NCBI GenBank assembly: GCA_029859645.1
Contig: JAOUCS010000003.1
Location: 25,815 to 89,814, forward strand
DNA length: 64,000 bases
Direction: 5' to 3'
Source of the DNA: Lysobacterales bacterium
Lineage (GTDB): Bacteria; Pseudomonadota; Gammaproteobacteria; Xanthomonadales; SZUA-36
Position numbers and translations under genes: made by a program
The notes under the pieces: model-generated
Told to the model about the DNA's origin: nothing
The model's database searches: none
What the model saw: the letters and a program-made list of their open reading frames with translations, nothing else
Shown: piece after piece, positions 34,393 through 44,335 of the stretch
How positions within the stretch are numbered: position 1 is the first letter of the stretch
How the letters are laid out: each line of letters opens with the position of its first letter

Positions 34393-35121
34393 GTGCGCAT
34401 CCATCGTGTTCATACCTGGCAGGACCTGGAACCTGGCCTGAAGGTCTCAATCAGGGACCGGGCCGCTCATTACCTGGTGCGTGTCCTGCGGATAACGTCC
34501 GGCCAGACCATCGTATTGTTCAATGGCGACGGTCATGATTATGTCGCGGAGGTCATTCGCCCCGGGAAGTCGGAGCTTGTCCTGGAAGTCACCAGCAGGC
34601 TTCCCGCTGCCCGCGAATCGAATTTGCATATCGTGGTAGTCCAGGCGATCAGCCGGGGTGAGCGCATGGACCAGACCCTGCAAAAGTGCACCGAGCTGGG
34701 TGCGCATGCCTTCCAGCCCTTGTTCAGCGAACGTGTGGAAGTCCGGCTGCGGCCGGAAAAGCTGGAAAAACGAATGCAACACTGGCAGGCCGTTGTTGTT
34801 TCCGCCTGCGAGCAAAGCGGTCGCGCAGTGGTGCCTGAGGTCCGTGCGCCGCTGGATTTTGGTGAGTGGTTGTTCCAGGCTGATCCTGCTTTCAGGCTGG
34901 CTTTGGCGCCGGGAGCGGAACAATCTTTGGTAAGTCTGGCATTGCCTGCGAGCATTGAACTCGCGGTCGGGCCGGAAGGGGGGTTCAGTGAAATCGAGAT
35001 GGACCTGATGGCTTCTCATGCTGTGAGACCAGTCAGCCTGGGCCCCAGGATACTGAGAACAGAAACCGCGGCGCCCGCTGCCGTTGCCATACTGCAGGCT
35101 CTGGGTGGTGATTTCGTTTAG
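34393..35121 (+). CDS. rsmE: 16S rRNA m3U1498 methyltransferase RsmE
   Basis: 242-residue SPOUT-class RNA methyltransferase. The N-terminal PUA-like domain opens MRIHRVHTWQ and continues HYLVRVLRI. The C-terminal knot carries SRGERMDQTLQKCTELGA, ELAVGPEGGFSEIEMDL and SLGPRILRTETA, which form the SAM-binding trefoil. The start is GTG at 34393. It diverges from the IMPase gene and its end overlaps the chpC end by four bases. Confidence 0.95.
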   Translation: MRIHRVHTWQDLEPGLKVSIRDRAAHYLVRVLRITSGQTIVLFNGDGHDYVAEVIRPGKSELVLEVTSRLPAARESNLHIVVVQAISRGERMDQTLQKCTELGAHAFQPLFSERVEVRLRPEKLEKRMQHWQAVVVSACEQSGRAVVPEVRAPLDFGEWLFQADPAFRLALAPGAEQSLVSLALPASIELAVGPEGGFSEIEMDLMASHAVRPVSLGPRILRTETAAPAAVAILQALGGDFV

Positions 35122-35663
35122 CTGTCCAGTTGTGTGATGGGCAGCGCTCCGAACGTTGCATGGGTGACCAGGTGAGTCAGGCGGTCGAGGTCCGGGATGA
35201 TCGCGTCCTGCTCGTCAACGGTAATCCGACTGTAGACTCCCAGCGATTTTTTCTCATCACCGGTCTGCACGAGGTTGGACTCTTTGATCGCAACGGGTTT
35301 GGGCAGATCGTTCAACAGCAGTCCAAGATAGGGCATCCTTGCGGAATCCGACAGCGATTTCAGGATCATGATTTTCGATTTTGGAGCGACCTTATCAATA
35401 TCAGTACCGTTAATCAGGTCACAGAAACTGAATACCGGCACCTGCCGGCTTTCCCATTCCACCTGGCCCAGCAGCCAACCAGGAGATGAGTTCATTGGCG
35501 CCGGTTCTGCATAATCGATGACCTCCGCCATTGTGCTGGTTGGCAGCAACAACGTTCCGGATTCCACCGGGATGAGCATACAATGAAGCTCTTTGCCCGG
35601 ACCGGCTCTGCGCAAGACTTTTTTGGCGCCTGTTTTTCTCCTGCCCCTGGGTTGCTTGCTCAT
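35118..35663 (-). CDS. chpC: CheW-domain protein, ChpC-like
   Basis: 181-residue adaptor of the CheW family, with a short basic N-terminus (KQPRGRRKTGAKKVLRRAG) and a CheW core (HCMLIPVESGTLLLPTSTMA ... GWLLGQVEWESRQVPVFSF). It starts one base after the chpA stop, the position of chpC in the Pseudomonas Pil-Chp cluster, so it probably links an alternative receptor to ChpA. It is the last gene of the pil-chp unit. Confidence 0.85.
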   Translation of the reverse strand: MSKQPRGRRKTGAKKVLRRAGPGKELHCMLIPVESGTLLLPTSTMAEVIDYAEPAPMNSSPGWLLGQVEWESRQVPVFSFCDLINGTDIDKVAPKSKIMILKSLSDSARMPYLGLLLNDLPKPVAIKESNLVQTGDEKKSLGVYSRITVDEQDAIIPDLDRLTHLVTHATFGALPITQLDS

Positions 35664-35664
35664 G

Positions 35665-38600
35665 TCAGTCCGTCCTTCGCGGAATCAAATCGATATCCAG
35701 CATTTCGCTGACTTTCTCCACCAGTTCCGCTTCCTGGTAGGGCTTCGTCAGGTATGCATTCGCTCCGGCTTGGCGTGCTTTCCTGCGATGTTTCTGGCCT
35801 GCCCGCGACGTGATCATGACCACCGGAACATGCCGCAGACGGGAGTCCGCGCGCACGTGTTCGAGTAGTTCATAGCCGTCCATCCTGGGCATTTCAATGT
35901 CAAGCAGCATCAGGTCAGGAACATGGTCATGCAGTTGTTCAATGGCATCGACACCGTCCTGTGCGGTCATCACCTCAATCGAATGATTATCCAGAACTCG
36001 TGATGTCACTTTGCGCATCGTAATGGAATCATCCACCACCATGACCAGCGGTGCACGGCTTGCTTCCCTGGTTTGCGGCACGACCTCTGCCGGTTGTTCC
36101 AGGGAGCGTTCCATGCCCTTGCGGATCAAGGGACCCATGTCCAGGATGAGCATGACCTGTCCATCTGCAGCAATGGTGCCGCCGAGAATGCCCGGGATGC
36201 TGCTGACTTGCGGCCCCACGGGTTTGATGACAACTTCCTGGTGGCCCTGCAGCCCGGATACGCGGAAGGCGGCCTGTCGGTCTCCTGCCCGGATCATGAG
36301 CAATGAAACATTTTCACTGTCCAGGGGCAGCGGTTGTGCACCCAGTAATGGCTCGAGTTCCAGCAAGGGGAATTCTTCACCTGCGAACTCACAGACCGGT
36401 GACTCGCTTTTCAGCAATGCCGAGTATTCGCCCGGAGACATCCGGGAGACGCCGGCCACGCTGTTCAGCGGTATCTGGAATGGCCGTTCACCAACATTGA
36501 CCGCAATAGCCTGCATCACGGCCAGGCTGAAAGGAATGCGGATTGTGAAGCGGGTACCCTTGCCCGCTTCGGTCTCGATTTCCATCGAGCCGCCAATTTG
36601 CTTTATTTCACTGTTTACGACGTCCATGCCGACGCCACGGCCAGCGAGTCCGGTGACGGTATCGGCTGTCGAAAATCCGCTTTGACGGATAAACTGGACC
36701 AGCTGTTGCGGCTCGTAGTGATCGTCCTTGTTCATCAGGCCGCGTTCTACAGCACGCTTCCTGACGGCATCCAGATTGACGCCTGCACCATCGTCTTCAA
36801 CACGAATGACAAATTCAGTGGCCTCTGCCTCGACCGTTACCGTGATGCTGCCCTCTTCGGATTTCTTTGCCTTGCGACGTTGCTTCGGCGATTCGATGCC
36901 ATGGGCTATCGCGTTGCGTAGCATATGCTCCAGGGGTGCTGTAATCCGCTCCAGAACATTGCGGTCGAGCTGATCACTGGATCCGGCCATCCGCAGTTGC
37001 AAGCGCGCCTGCTTGCCGGTTTCCGTTGCAGCTGATCGCACCACCCGCCGCAAGCGAGGAGCGGCGCTTCCGAATGGGGTCATCCGGGTTTGCATCAGGC
37101 CTTCCTGCAGATCCGAACTGACCCGCGACTGTTGTGTCAGCAGGCTTTCGGCCTGGCGGACCGAGTCGTCCAGCATTTCATGCAAATTCAGTAGGTCACT
37201 GACGGATTCAGACAGTGCACGGGACAATTGCTGCATGTTGGAGAACCGGTCCAGCTCCAGCGGATCAAATTCGGTGGCGTCTTTACCCGCGGCTTTCTTG
37301 TAGCGCGACATCATTTGTGCCTCGCTCTCAATGTCCATCTTGCGCAGCTGTTCCTTCAACCGCTGAACCGTGCCATCCACGTCCTTCAGACTGTGCCGAA
37401 CATGACCGAGTTGCTGTTCCAGCCGCGAACGATAGATACTGATTTCACCTGCATGATTGACCAGTTTGTCCATCAGGTCGGCAGCCACGCGAATCTGCGC
37501 CCCGGGGGCCGCGTCTTCGGTCGTGCTCGCCGGCCGGTCCTCGATTTCCCTGAATTCGCGCTCGGGTGTTTTGCCCAGCGCAGCTTTCCTGGCAGCTTTT
37601 CGTACGGCCTTTTTCTTTTTGCCGAGTGGCTGAACGGTCTCTTTGACCGGGGTTTCAGCAGGCACCGGTGCTTCTGGTGCAGCCTCAGGTTGCAGCATTC
37701 CGGCAGGCAGAATGTCGGAGAAATCGGTTTCATCCGGCTGTTTGTCTGCTTGCGGCAGGTGCAGTGACTGGACTCGGTTGTTGAAGCGCTCCAGTGCGTC
37801 GCCAGTTTGGGGCAAGTGACCGGACAACAATTGCTCAACCCAGATATTCAGGCAATCACAACCCTCCTCCAGAGCCTGCACGCAGGCAACTGTGGCCTCG
37901 ATACGGTTCGATGCAATGTGCTCGAGCAGAGTTTCCATTGCATGGCTTAAATCGCCCAGGCCGGAAAGTCCGGCCATCCTTGCGCCGCCCTTGAAGGTGT
38001 GAATTTCACGCTGCAGGTTCTGGATCAGCTTGCGGTCAGAGAGCTTATCCCGCCAGGTGTTGAGCAGCGTATCGCAGCGCTCGAGGACTTCCACAGCCTC
38101 TTCCAGAAAGATGGATATGATGCCGCCTTCCTCGATTTCGATGCGGTCACTTGCGGCGGCTTTTTGGGCCGGCTCAGCGGTAACCGCTTCGGTTTCAGGC
38201 TGTGGCTCTTCAGCCCTGGTTTCTGCTACTGTTTCCGCAACGGCGGAATCTTCCTGTTCAGCCAGTGCGGCCAACAGGTTCAATAAAGGTTGGTCATCGG
38301 TCGGGTAGCTGTCGGCGTTGCCGTTTTCGAGCACGTACAACCGCTGGTTAAAGCGATGCAGACAGGTCTGGATCGCAGTCGTTGCCATATTGCTGGCGGG
38401 ACGATCCATTTTCTGCCGGTTCTCGAGATAAGCTTCCAGCGCCCTGGCGACATCAGCTTCCTGGCCGACAGGTGCCATTGCAAACGTTCCGGCCAGCGTG
38501 TGCACCGCACGCACCAGCCCGGTTTCTACCGCTTGGCGGTTGCCGGTCAGCAGGCCTTCGCAAAATTCCTGGAGCGTAGTGACATGTTGCTGGATTTCCG

Positions 38601-40974
38601 TCAACATGACTTCGCGCAGACCGGGATCGAGGCCGTCGCTGACAGGCTCAGGCGCGGCCGTTTCTGCGGTTGCCTCCTCAATCGGTGGGGGCTCGGTCGC
38701 AATGACATCGGTGGCTGCAGCGGTATCGGCAGCAGCCGTTCCATCGAGCGCCCTGGCGACCAGGGAGTCGGGCAGGGTGGCCTGCAGTTTCTGCAACTCG
38801 GGCTGATTGCCACCGCACAGCAGCCTGGCAAAGGCGGCAAGAGTCTTGATGCCATTCTCGTCCAGTTCGCTGGATTCACCAACTAGCCTGGCGCGCATCT
38901 CGTCCAGCGCAGCGACAGCGAGTTTGACGGTATCGCCCATGACCGGGTTGAAGCTGATTTTGTTTTCGATCAGCTTGTTGAGCAGTTCCTCGTACTTCCA
39001 GGATAAATCACCCACTTCCAGGGCACCGACCATGCGGCCGCTACCCTTGAGTGTATGGAATCCACGTCTCAGTTCAGCAATCGCCCTGGTATCAGCAGTA
39101 TCAGTAAGCCAGTTCTCCAGGTTTTCGGCGAGCTGACGGCGAACGGCGTCAAACTCTTCCAGGAATATGCCCAGCATTGCCGGATCCATATCCGCGGTGA
39201 CGGAACTGTCTGCCGGCTCTTCGGCAATTTCAACGGTTGCGGATGGCCTGCTGGGTAACCTGATTTCGGTAGCGGGTACTTCATCACCGCTGGAACTGGC
39301 TTCTGGCTGGCCTTCCAGCCGGTTCGCCATTATTTCGAGGAATCGATAACTGTCGCCCTGTTCATCCCGGCAACCCGCCAGGAAGAGCTCCAGGGCAGCG
39401 ACTGCATCTGTGATCGCTTCGAGATCGTTCGCCCCGCTGTCCGCGGCACCCAGGGATGCGTTCAAAACCCGGATCAACTTGTCGGTCAGCGCAGCGACAT
39501 CAGCTTGTTCGGCGACAGCGAGTGCGCCGGCGATCTGCGCCAGGCCATTTTCGAAATCTGCTTCGCTGTCACCGTCAAGACGCTTCTTCACGGCATCCTG
39601 AACTTCTTGAAGGTTACTGACGCACTCGTCGAGCATCTGGCTGAAAATGTGCCGCAACTCTTGTGGCGGCAGCGAGATTAATTTGCTGCTTGGTTCTGCC
39701 TCGACCGGTTCACCCAGCAACTGGATATGGGTATCCAGGATCGCTTCGACTTCCAGTAGCTTCTGGGCCAGCCCGAGCAACGGTGAATCGAGATCCATGT
39801 TGGTCACGGTGTCGGTTGCTTCCAGTGCAGGCAGCAAGCCCTCAACAGCCTTCGCCGGTACCGGCAAATTCAACATTTCCAGCGTATCGGCCAACTGCCG
39901 AAGAGAAGTTTTGCTATCGGCACGATGTTCCTGATCAACACGTCCGGTACGCAGCTCCATGTCAAGCGTGTCCTTGACCTGTGCAAGCTCTTCGCGCACG
40001 GCATCACCAATCGACCGAAACAGTCCGGCATCGCGACCGGTTACCGCACCCCTTGCCCGCAACAATGCATCGCGATCCGGTATCAGTTCATCGAGCTTGA
40101 AGCGCTTGCGCAACAGGTCGGTGGCTTTGCTTCCCTGACGGGCCTGCGCGGCATAGAACAACAGGGCCCTGGACAGAGCCGTGATGGTTTCCGTGGGAGC
40201 TCCGCTCTCTCCTCCTTCGATCATGGATTTGAGCGTCAGGTCGAGGCGGGCGAACAAGCGGCGCAGTGGCAGGTCGTTGTCGATAGCGCTGTCACGCAGC
40301 CCTTGCATGGTCAATTCCGCAATCCACCACAGCCGCCGTAATTCATTGCGTCCCAGGCGGATGTAGAGCGTCCGGCAGACTGCCTGCATCGGCTCAAGTA
40401 AGGCATCCCTGGACTGCTCATTGAGCCATCCAAGCAATGCAGTCTGGTACTGGCCACGAACCCGCTTTGAAAATGCTGCGAAGTCGGACGTCGCAACAGC
40501 ATCTGCTTCACTACCGCTCAACTCGGGGATGATGATGTCGAGCTCCGGCGCAAACAGCGTCCCTTCAGACATCAGGGATTCATCGTACGTAGCACGCAGT
40601 TCATTCAGCGTTGGCAGCAGCAGGATAGGCAGATCTTCATGTCCTGCCTGCAAACGGTCCAGGTACGAAGGCAGCACGATGATGGCATCGGTCAGCGCAT
40701 TCAGTGATTCATCACAATTGGCATTGCCGTTGTGCAGCATATGGCCGCCCACAGCAATCATTTCATCGGTGAGGATGCCCGCACCCTGCTGCTCCATCGT
40801 CAGGAAGGTCAGGTTGAGCTGCTCGAGCTCTTCCTGCACCATCATCAGCGGTTCGCGTTTTGTCGTATCCTCCGCGAATGCTTCCAGGTGCTCGCGCAGA
40901 TTCTCCAGGCATTTGTCCAGATCTTCACGAACCCAGCCGATCGTCGAACCGGTTTTTGTGCCTTCAAGCATCAT
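35665..40974 (-). CDS. chpA: ChpA-type hybrid histidine kinase of the Pil-Chp system
   Basis: Very large CheA-like kinase, about 1769 residues from the ATG at 40974 (GAGG upstream). Residues 1-590 have a FimL/degenerate Hpt-like helical region. Active Hpt sites follow near His640 (GFHTLKGSGRMVG), His825 (VHTLAGTFAMA) and His992 (IHTFKGGARMAG). The kinase core runs about 1160-1500 with NAIAHGIE and EDDGAGVN, then a CheW domain (about 1510-1640) and a C-terminal REC domain (PLVMVVDDSITMRKVTSRVL ... LLDIEMPRMDGYE). It controls type IV pilus twitching and surface responses. It overlaps pilJ by 11 bases. Confidence 0.93.
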   Translation of the reverse strand: MMLEGTKTGSTIGWVREDLDKCLENLREHLEAFAEDTTKREPLMMVQEELEQLNLTFLTMEQQGAGILTDEMIAVGGHMLHNGNANCDESLNALTDAIIVLPSYLDRLQAGHEDLPILLLPTLNELRATYDESLMSEGTLFAPELDIIIPELSGSEADAVATSDFAAFSKRVRGQYQTALLGWLNEQSRDALLEPMQAVCRTLYIRLGRNELRRLWWIAELTMQGLRDSAIDNDLPLRRLFARLDLTLKSMIEGGESGAPTETITALSRALLFYAAQARQGSKATDLLRKRFKLDELIPDRDALLRARGAVTGRDAGLFRSIGDAVREELAQVKDTLDMELRTGRVDQEHRADSKTSLRQLADTLEMLNLPVPAKAVEGLLPALEATDTVTNMDLDSPLLGLAQKLLEVEAILDTHIQLLGEPVEAEPSSKLISLPPQELRHIFSQMLDECVSNLQEVQDAVKKRLDGDSEADFENGLAQIAGALAVAEQADVAALTDKLIRVLNASLGAADSGANDLEAITDAVAALELFLAGCRDEQGDSYRFLEIMANRLEGQPEASSSGDEVPATEIRLPSRPSATVEIAEEPADSSVTADMDPAMLGIFLEEFDAVRRQLAENLENWLTDTADTRAIAELRRGFHTLKGSGRMVGALEVGDLSWKYEELLNKLIENKISFNPVMGDTVKLAVAALDEMRARLVGESSELDENGIKTLAAFARLLCGGNQPELQKLQATLPDSLVARALDGTAAADTAAATDVIATEPPPIEEATAETAAPEPVSDGLDPGLREVMLTEIQQHVTTLQEFCEGLLTGNRQAVETGLVRAVHTLAGTFAMAPVGQEADVARALEAYLENRQKMDRPASNMATTAIQTCLHRFNQRLYVLENGNADSYPTDDQPLLNLLAALAEQEDSAVAETVAETRAEEPQPETEAVTAEPAQKAAASDRIEIEEGGIISIFLEEAVEVLERCDTLLNTWRDKLSDRKLIQNLQREIHTFKGGARMAGLSGLGDLSHAMETLLEHIASNRIEATVACVQALEEGCDCLNIWVEQLLSGHLPQTGDALERFNNRVQSLHLPQADKQPDETDFSDILPAGMLQPEAAPEAPVPAETPVKETVQPLGKKKKAVRKAARKAALGKTPEREFREIEDRPASTTEDAAPGAQIRVAADLMDKLVNHAGEISIYRSRLEQQLGHVRHSLKDVDGTVQRLKEQLRKMDIESEAQMMSRYKKAAGKDATEFDPLELDRFSNMQQLSRALSESVSDLLNLHEMLDDSVRQAESLLTQQSRVSSDLQEGLMQTRMTPFGSAAPRLRRVVRSAATETGKQARLQLRMAGSSDQLDRNVLERITAPLEHMLRNAIAHGIESPKQRRKAKKSEEGSITVTVEAEATEFVIRVEDDGAGVNLDAVRKRAVERGLMNKDDHYEPQQLVQFIRQSGFSTADTVTGLAGRGVGMDVVNSEIKQIGGSMEIETEAGKGTRFTIRIPFSLAVMQAIAVNVGERPFQIPLNSVAGVSRMSPGEYSALLKSESPVCEFAGEEFPLLELEPLLGAQPLPLDSENVSLLMIRAGDRQAAFRVSGLQGHQEVVIKPVGPQVSSIPGILGGTIAADGQVMLILDMGPLIRKGMERSLEQPAEVVPQTREASRAPLVMVVDDSITMRKVTSRVLDNHSIEVMTAQDGVDAIEQLHDHVPDLMLLDIEMPRMDGYELLEHVRADSRLRHVPVVMITSRAGQKHRRKARQAGANAYLTKPYQEAELVEKVSEMLDIDLIPRRTD

Positions 40975-43045
40975 TTCCGTCACCTCGGGTTCTCGGCAGT
41001 TTGAAATCCGCGACCGATTCACTGAGCTTGTGCACGAGATCAGCAAGTCTGCCCATGGATTGTGCCGATTTGTCACTGCCTTCGGATGTTTTGATGGAAA
41101 CATCCCGTATGCTGTTCATCTGCTCTGCGATCCGGGTTGCGCTTTCGGACTGTGACTGGGCTTCCTGGGCTATATCTTCGATCATTCGCGAGAGATCTTT
41201 TGAAACCGACTCAATCCGTTGCAGCGCTTCACCCGCGTCCTCGGCCTTTTCCGCACCAGAAACGACTTCTGAAGTAGTGCTTTCCATGGACACCACGGCT
41301 TCGGAGGTGTCTGCCTGGATATTCTGCACCAGCATCTCGATACGCCTGGTAGCATTGGTCGCTCTCTCCGCCAGCCGCTGAACCTCGTCAGCCACCACGG
41401 CAAACCCGCGGCCGGCGCCCCCGGCAGAAGCAGATTGGATCGCAGCGTTCAACGCCAGGATGTTGGTTTGCTCGGCGATGCCATTGATCAGTTCGACAAT
41501 GTCTCCGATTTCCTGTGAGGATTCCCCCAAGCGCTTGATTCGCTTGGATGTATCCTGGATCTGGTCACGAATGGTGTCCATGCCCTTGATGGTCTGTTGC
41601 ACCATTTGGGACCCACTGTGGGCAATGGCAACGGAACGCTGGGCCACTTCGCTCGATTCCCGTGAACGTTCCGCCATGCCATCGAATGATTCGGCCATCT
41701 CATGGATGGTGTCGGTAGCGGCCCGCACCTGTTCTGCCTGCTGTGTCGATGCAACGGCCAGGTTGCCGGTGGTTTCCATGGTTTCACTGGCTGATTCGGA
41801 AACGGTTTGGGCAGTGATATTGATGCCCGTAACGAGTTCCCTGAGCTGCTCTACCGCAAAATTGACCGAGTCTGCGATCGCCCCCGTCATATCGTCTGTT
41901 ACGGTTGCCTTGACCGTCAGGTCACCGTCGGCCAGCGAACTCATCTCGTCCAGCAGCCGCATGATGGCCTGCTGATTCTTCTGGTTCTGCATGCCCGCTT
42001 CAACCGCGCGGCGCCGTTCCGCGGTGAGAAACGAACGGACCATCAAGGAGATGGATATCAGGATGACGATAAGCGCCAGTGATCCTGACCACAGCGATGG
42101 CCAGAGCCGTGTGCCTGAGCGGTGCAGGATATTGTCGGTCGCCTGTCGTGACGCGTCGAACATTTGCAGGCTATCGATGAAAATTTCATCGGCGGCCCCA
42201 CGCACGGCCAGGATGTCGCTGGAGGAATTGAGCACGGTATCCAGCTGAGGGCGAGCGTTATCATACAGAAGCCGGGCTTCGTTGAGTGCCTTCAGGGCTG
42301 CTCTATTCTGGACCTGGGTCACGCCGACGGACCGGCTGCCCTGCAGCAACGCATCCATGGTTTGCTCCAGGAAATCAATTTCCTGTTTGAACTTGTCCGC
42401 TGCGGTGACCGAACCGGGGCCGCCCCGCAGCATTTCCTTCAGATGCCGAAGTATCCGGTCAGACAGCACCAACTGCCGGCCGGCAACAAAAACCTGGTTG
42501 CTGGGGGCATTACTCTTGGTCAGTTCACGCACTGCCTGGTCAGTGAGTTCCTGGATTTCCGGAATGACATCAATGAAGGAGCGGCTGGCCGCTGACAACT
42601 CAAGAACCAGTTGTTCACGTTCCAGGATGCTTTTCGCATTGGGGTCCATCCGGTTCCAGATCCGGTCGAGCGCCGCCACCGAGTCGGACATGGAGGTGGG
42701 CAATGCGGGCAGGGAGCGAATCGGGTCGCCGTTTTTAAGCGCTGCAACGCCATCGGCGATGATGCCGATGGAATCACCCATCTGGACGAACGCGCTGGTA
42801 TTGCCCTCCACTGCTTCGAGAACGGATTTTGACAATTGCTGCGAATGGACCTGCAGATCGGTTGACAGCCTGATCCACTCCTGCTCGTTGCGGCTTTCTT
42901 TCGTGATCAGGAAAAAAGTGATAGCAACAAAGGCCAGCAGAAGGACCAGGAATCCAACCATGGTATACAGGCGTCCCGATTTTTGTTGGGTCGCGGGCTT
43001 AAAGTTTGTCGATGTCATATCCTGTTGCCCTTTCGCACGCTTCAT
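40964..43045 (-). CDS. pilJ: PilJ-type methyl-accepting chemotaxis protein
   Basis: 693-residue receptor. A first transmembrane helix (LYTMVGFLVLLLAFVAITFF) is followed by a large periplasmic helical domain of the PilJ type, a second helix (SLWSGSLALIVILISISLMV), a HAMP-like linker and a signalling domain whose hairpin tip is ELINGIAEQTNILALNAAIQ. It should pass surface or pilus signals to ChpA through PilI. The ATG at 43045 is preferred; frames open to 43105 overlap pilI. Distance to pilI is 43 bases. Confidence 0.93.
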   Translation of the reverse strand: MKRAKGQQDMTSTNFKPATQQKSGRLYTMVGFLVLLLAFVAITFFLITKESRNEQEWIRLSTDLQVHSQQLSKSVLEAVEGNTSAFVQMGDSIGIIADGVAALKNGDPIRSLPALPTSMSDSVAALDRIWNRMDPNAKSILEREQLVLELSAASRSFIDVIPEIQELTDQAVRELTKSNAPSNQVFVAGRQLVLSDRILRHLKEMLRGGPGSVTAADKFKQEIDFLEQTMDALLQGSRSVGVTQVQNRAALKALNEARLLYDNARPQLDTVLNSSSDILAVRGAADEIFIDSLQMFDASRQATDNILHRSGTRLWPSLWSGSLALIVILISISLMVRSFLTAERRRAVEAGMQNQKNQQAIMRLLDEMSSLADGDLTVKATVTDDMTGAIADSVNFAVEQLRELVTGINITAQTVSESASETMETTGNLAVASTQQAEQVRAATDTIHEMAESFDGMAERSRESSEVAQRSVAIAHSGSQMVQQTIKGMDTIRDQIQDTSKRIKRLGESSQEIGDIVELINGIAEQTNILALNAAIQSASAGGAGRGFAVVADEVQRLAERATNATRRIEMLVQNIQADTSEAVVSMESTTSEVVSGAEKAEDAGEALQRIESVSKDLSRMIEDIAQEAQSQSESATRIAEQMNSIRDVSIKTSEGSDKSAQSMGRLADLVHKLSESVADFKLPRTRGDGNDA

Positions 43046-43088
43046 GAAGAAACCTTTCTGGCGTGAGTGGCTTTTCCTCAATCGGGAT

Positions 43089-43637
43089 TTAGTCCGCCGC
43101 GCCATTGAGAAACTCCGACGAATTGAAAAGTTGATCGAGATTCAGTTCCTGCCAGGATTCTGAACCGAGATTATGCTGTTTGCTGACAATTCCTGCCAGC
43201 GAGGGGCAATCTTCCAGTTCGGCAGGCACGGCATCGCTGTCAAGGAAGTGCCTTTGGCCGAATACTTCACCGATCAGCAGACCGATGGGCGCCTTGTTCA
43301 GGCTTGTTGCGAGGAGCCTCGTACGCGCCGTAACCGGCGTACGGCTGCCGGTCAGAAACCACGCAAGATCCACGACGGTCAGCAGTTCACCACGGACATT
43401 TGCCAGGCCTATGATCCACGGCTTGGCGCCCGGAACCGGTGTCGCCTGGGGGCACGGCAGGATTTCACTGATTCGGTCAATGTTGCAGGCCATGTTCGTG
43501 TCGCCGACACTAAACGTCACCCCGCTCCATTCTTCGGAGGCTCCATCACCGCTTCTTGCTCCAGGCGTATAGTTGGCGCTGCGCTTCTCGTATTCGAGCA
43601 GTTTGCCGAAAGCTGGATTTTTACCGTTCAGATTCAT
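43089..43637 (-). CDS. pilI: CheW-like adaptor PilI
   Basis: 182-residue CheW-family adaptor of the Pil-Chp system, with WSGVTFSVGDTNMACNIDRI and GLANVRGELLTVVDLAWFL as core segments. The ATG at 43637 has AAGGGA upstream; a GTG at 43649 is less likely. It couples PilJ to the kinase ChpA. It lies 47 bases after pilG; the pilH gene normally found between them is missing. Confidence 0.92.
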   Translation of the reverse strand: MNLNGKNPAFGKLLEYEKRSANYTPGARSGDGASEEWSGVTFSVGDTNMACNIDRISEILPCPQATPVPGAKPWIIGLANVRGELLTVVDLAWFLTGSRTPVTARTRLLATSLNKAPIGLLIGEVFGQRHFLDSDAVPAELEDCPSLAGIVSKQHNLGSESWQELNLDQLFNSSEFLNGAAD

Positions 43638-43684
43638 TCGTCCCTTCACTATCCTTGTTTGTGGACTTTCAATAAGAGCCTGGT

Positions 43685-44101
43685 TCAGGCTGCCGCATGC
43701 TGTGCGACCGCAGCGAGTAACTCCTCTTTGGTGAATGGCTTGGTGAGATAAAGGTCCGAGCCGACAACGCGACCTCGCGCCTGGTCAAACAAGCCATCCT
43801 TGCTGGTTAGCATGACGACAGGAGTAGACCTGTATTGCGTGTTGTTCTTAATAATGGCGCAGGTCTGGTAGCCATCCAGTCGTGGCATCATGATGTCCAC
43901 GAAGATGAGGTCGGGGTTGTGCCGCGCGACCATCGACAACGCTTCGAACCCGTTTTCAGCCGTAACGACATCATAGCCCTCCGCCTTCAGCATGCTCTCT
44001 GCCGAACGCCTTATGGTCGAGCTGTCGTCTACTACAAGTATTCGTATGGAAGAGTGTTCGGCATTGCCGTTCATCTTTTCTAGCGTGTGTTCTTCAGTCA
44101 T
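43685..44101 (-). CDS. pilG: Response regulator PilG
   Basis: 138-residue single-domain CheY-like regulator. Acidic pocket and phospho-acceptor are in ILVVDDSSTIRR and FVDIMMPRLDGYQ, the switch Thr in VVMLTSKDG, and the Lys in LTKPFTKEELL. The wording DGYQTCAIIKNNTQYRSTPV closely follows Pseudomonas PilG, not PilH. It acts on pilus extension. It is first in the leftward pil-chp unit and diverges from gshB with 234 bases between. Confidence 0.93.
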   Translation of the reverse strand: MTEEHTLEKMNGNAEHSSIRILVVDDSSTIRRSAESMLKAEGYDVVTAENGFEALSMVARHNPDLIFVDIMMPRLDGYQTCAIIKNNTQYRSTPVVMLTSKDGLFDQARGRVVGSDLYLTKPFTKEELLAAVAQHAAA

Positions 44102-44335
44102 AAATCCATCCGTGGTTTGTCATCTGGTGCAGTCGCCTGTGGGCGCCAGCACGTGAACACTTCCCCCGATTCTATTCCGCCGGGACGTTTAAGTCTACCA
44201 CTTTTGTATCCAGATTCCAGCAGTAACAAGAGCTTATGCAAAAAAGCTAAGATATATACTTCGATATAATTTGGATCAAAGCTCGGTTCGTCTGATAATA
44301 ATGGACCCGAGCAAACGGCAATCAAGGACGGCTTT
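44102..44335. promoter_or_regulatory. Divergent control region of pilG and gshB
   Basis: No gene is seen here. A TATAAT lies at 44265-44270 on the plus strand, about 65 bases before gshB, but without a convincing -35 at the right distance; several more AT-rich -10-like words (TATATA) lie beside it. The pil-chp promoter must lie in the same interval but cannot be picked out by eye. Confidence 0.4.

Noticed and set aside
35665..43045. Possible frameshift or gene fusion producing the giant chpA
   Set aside because: The frame is continuous and the domain order (Hpt repeats, kinase, CheW, REC) is that of ChpA, so no error needs to be assumed.
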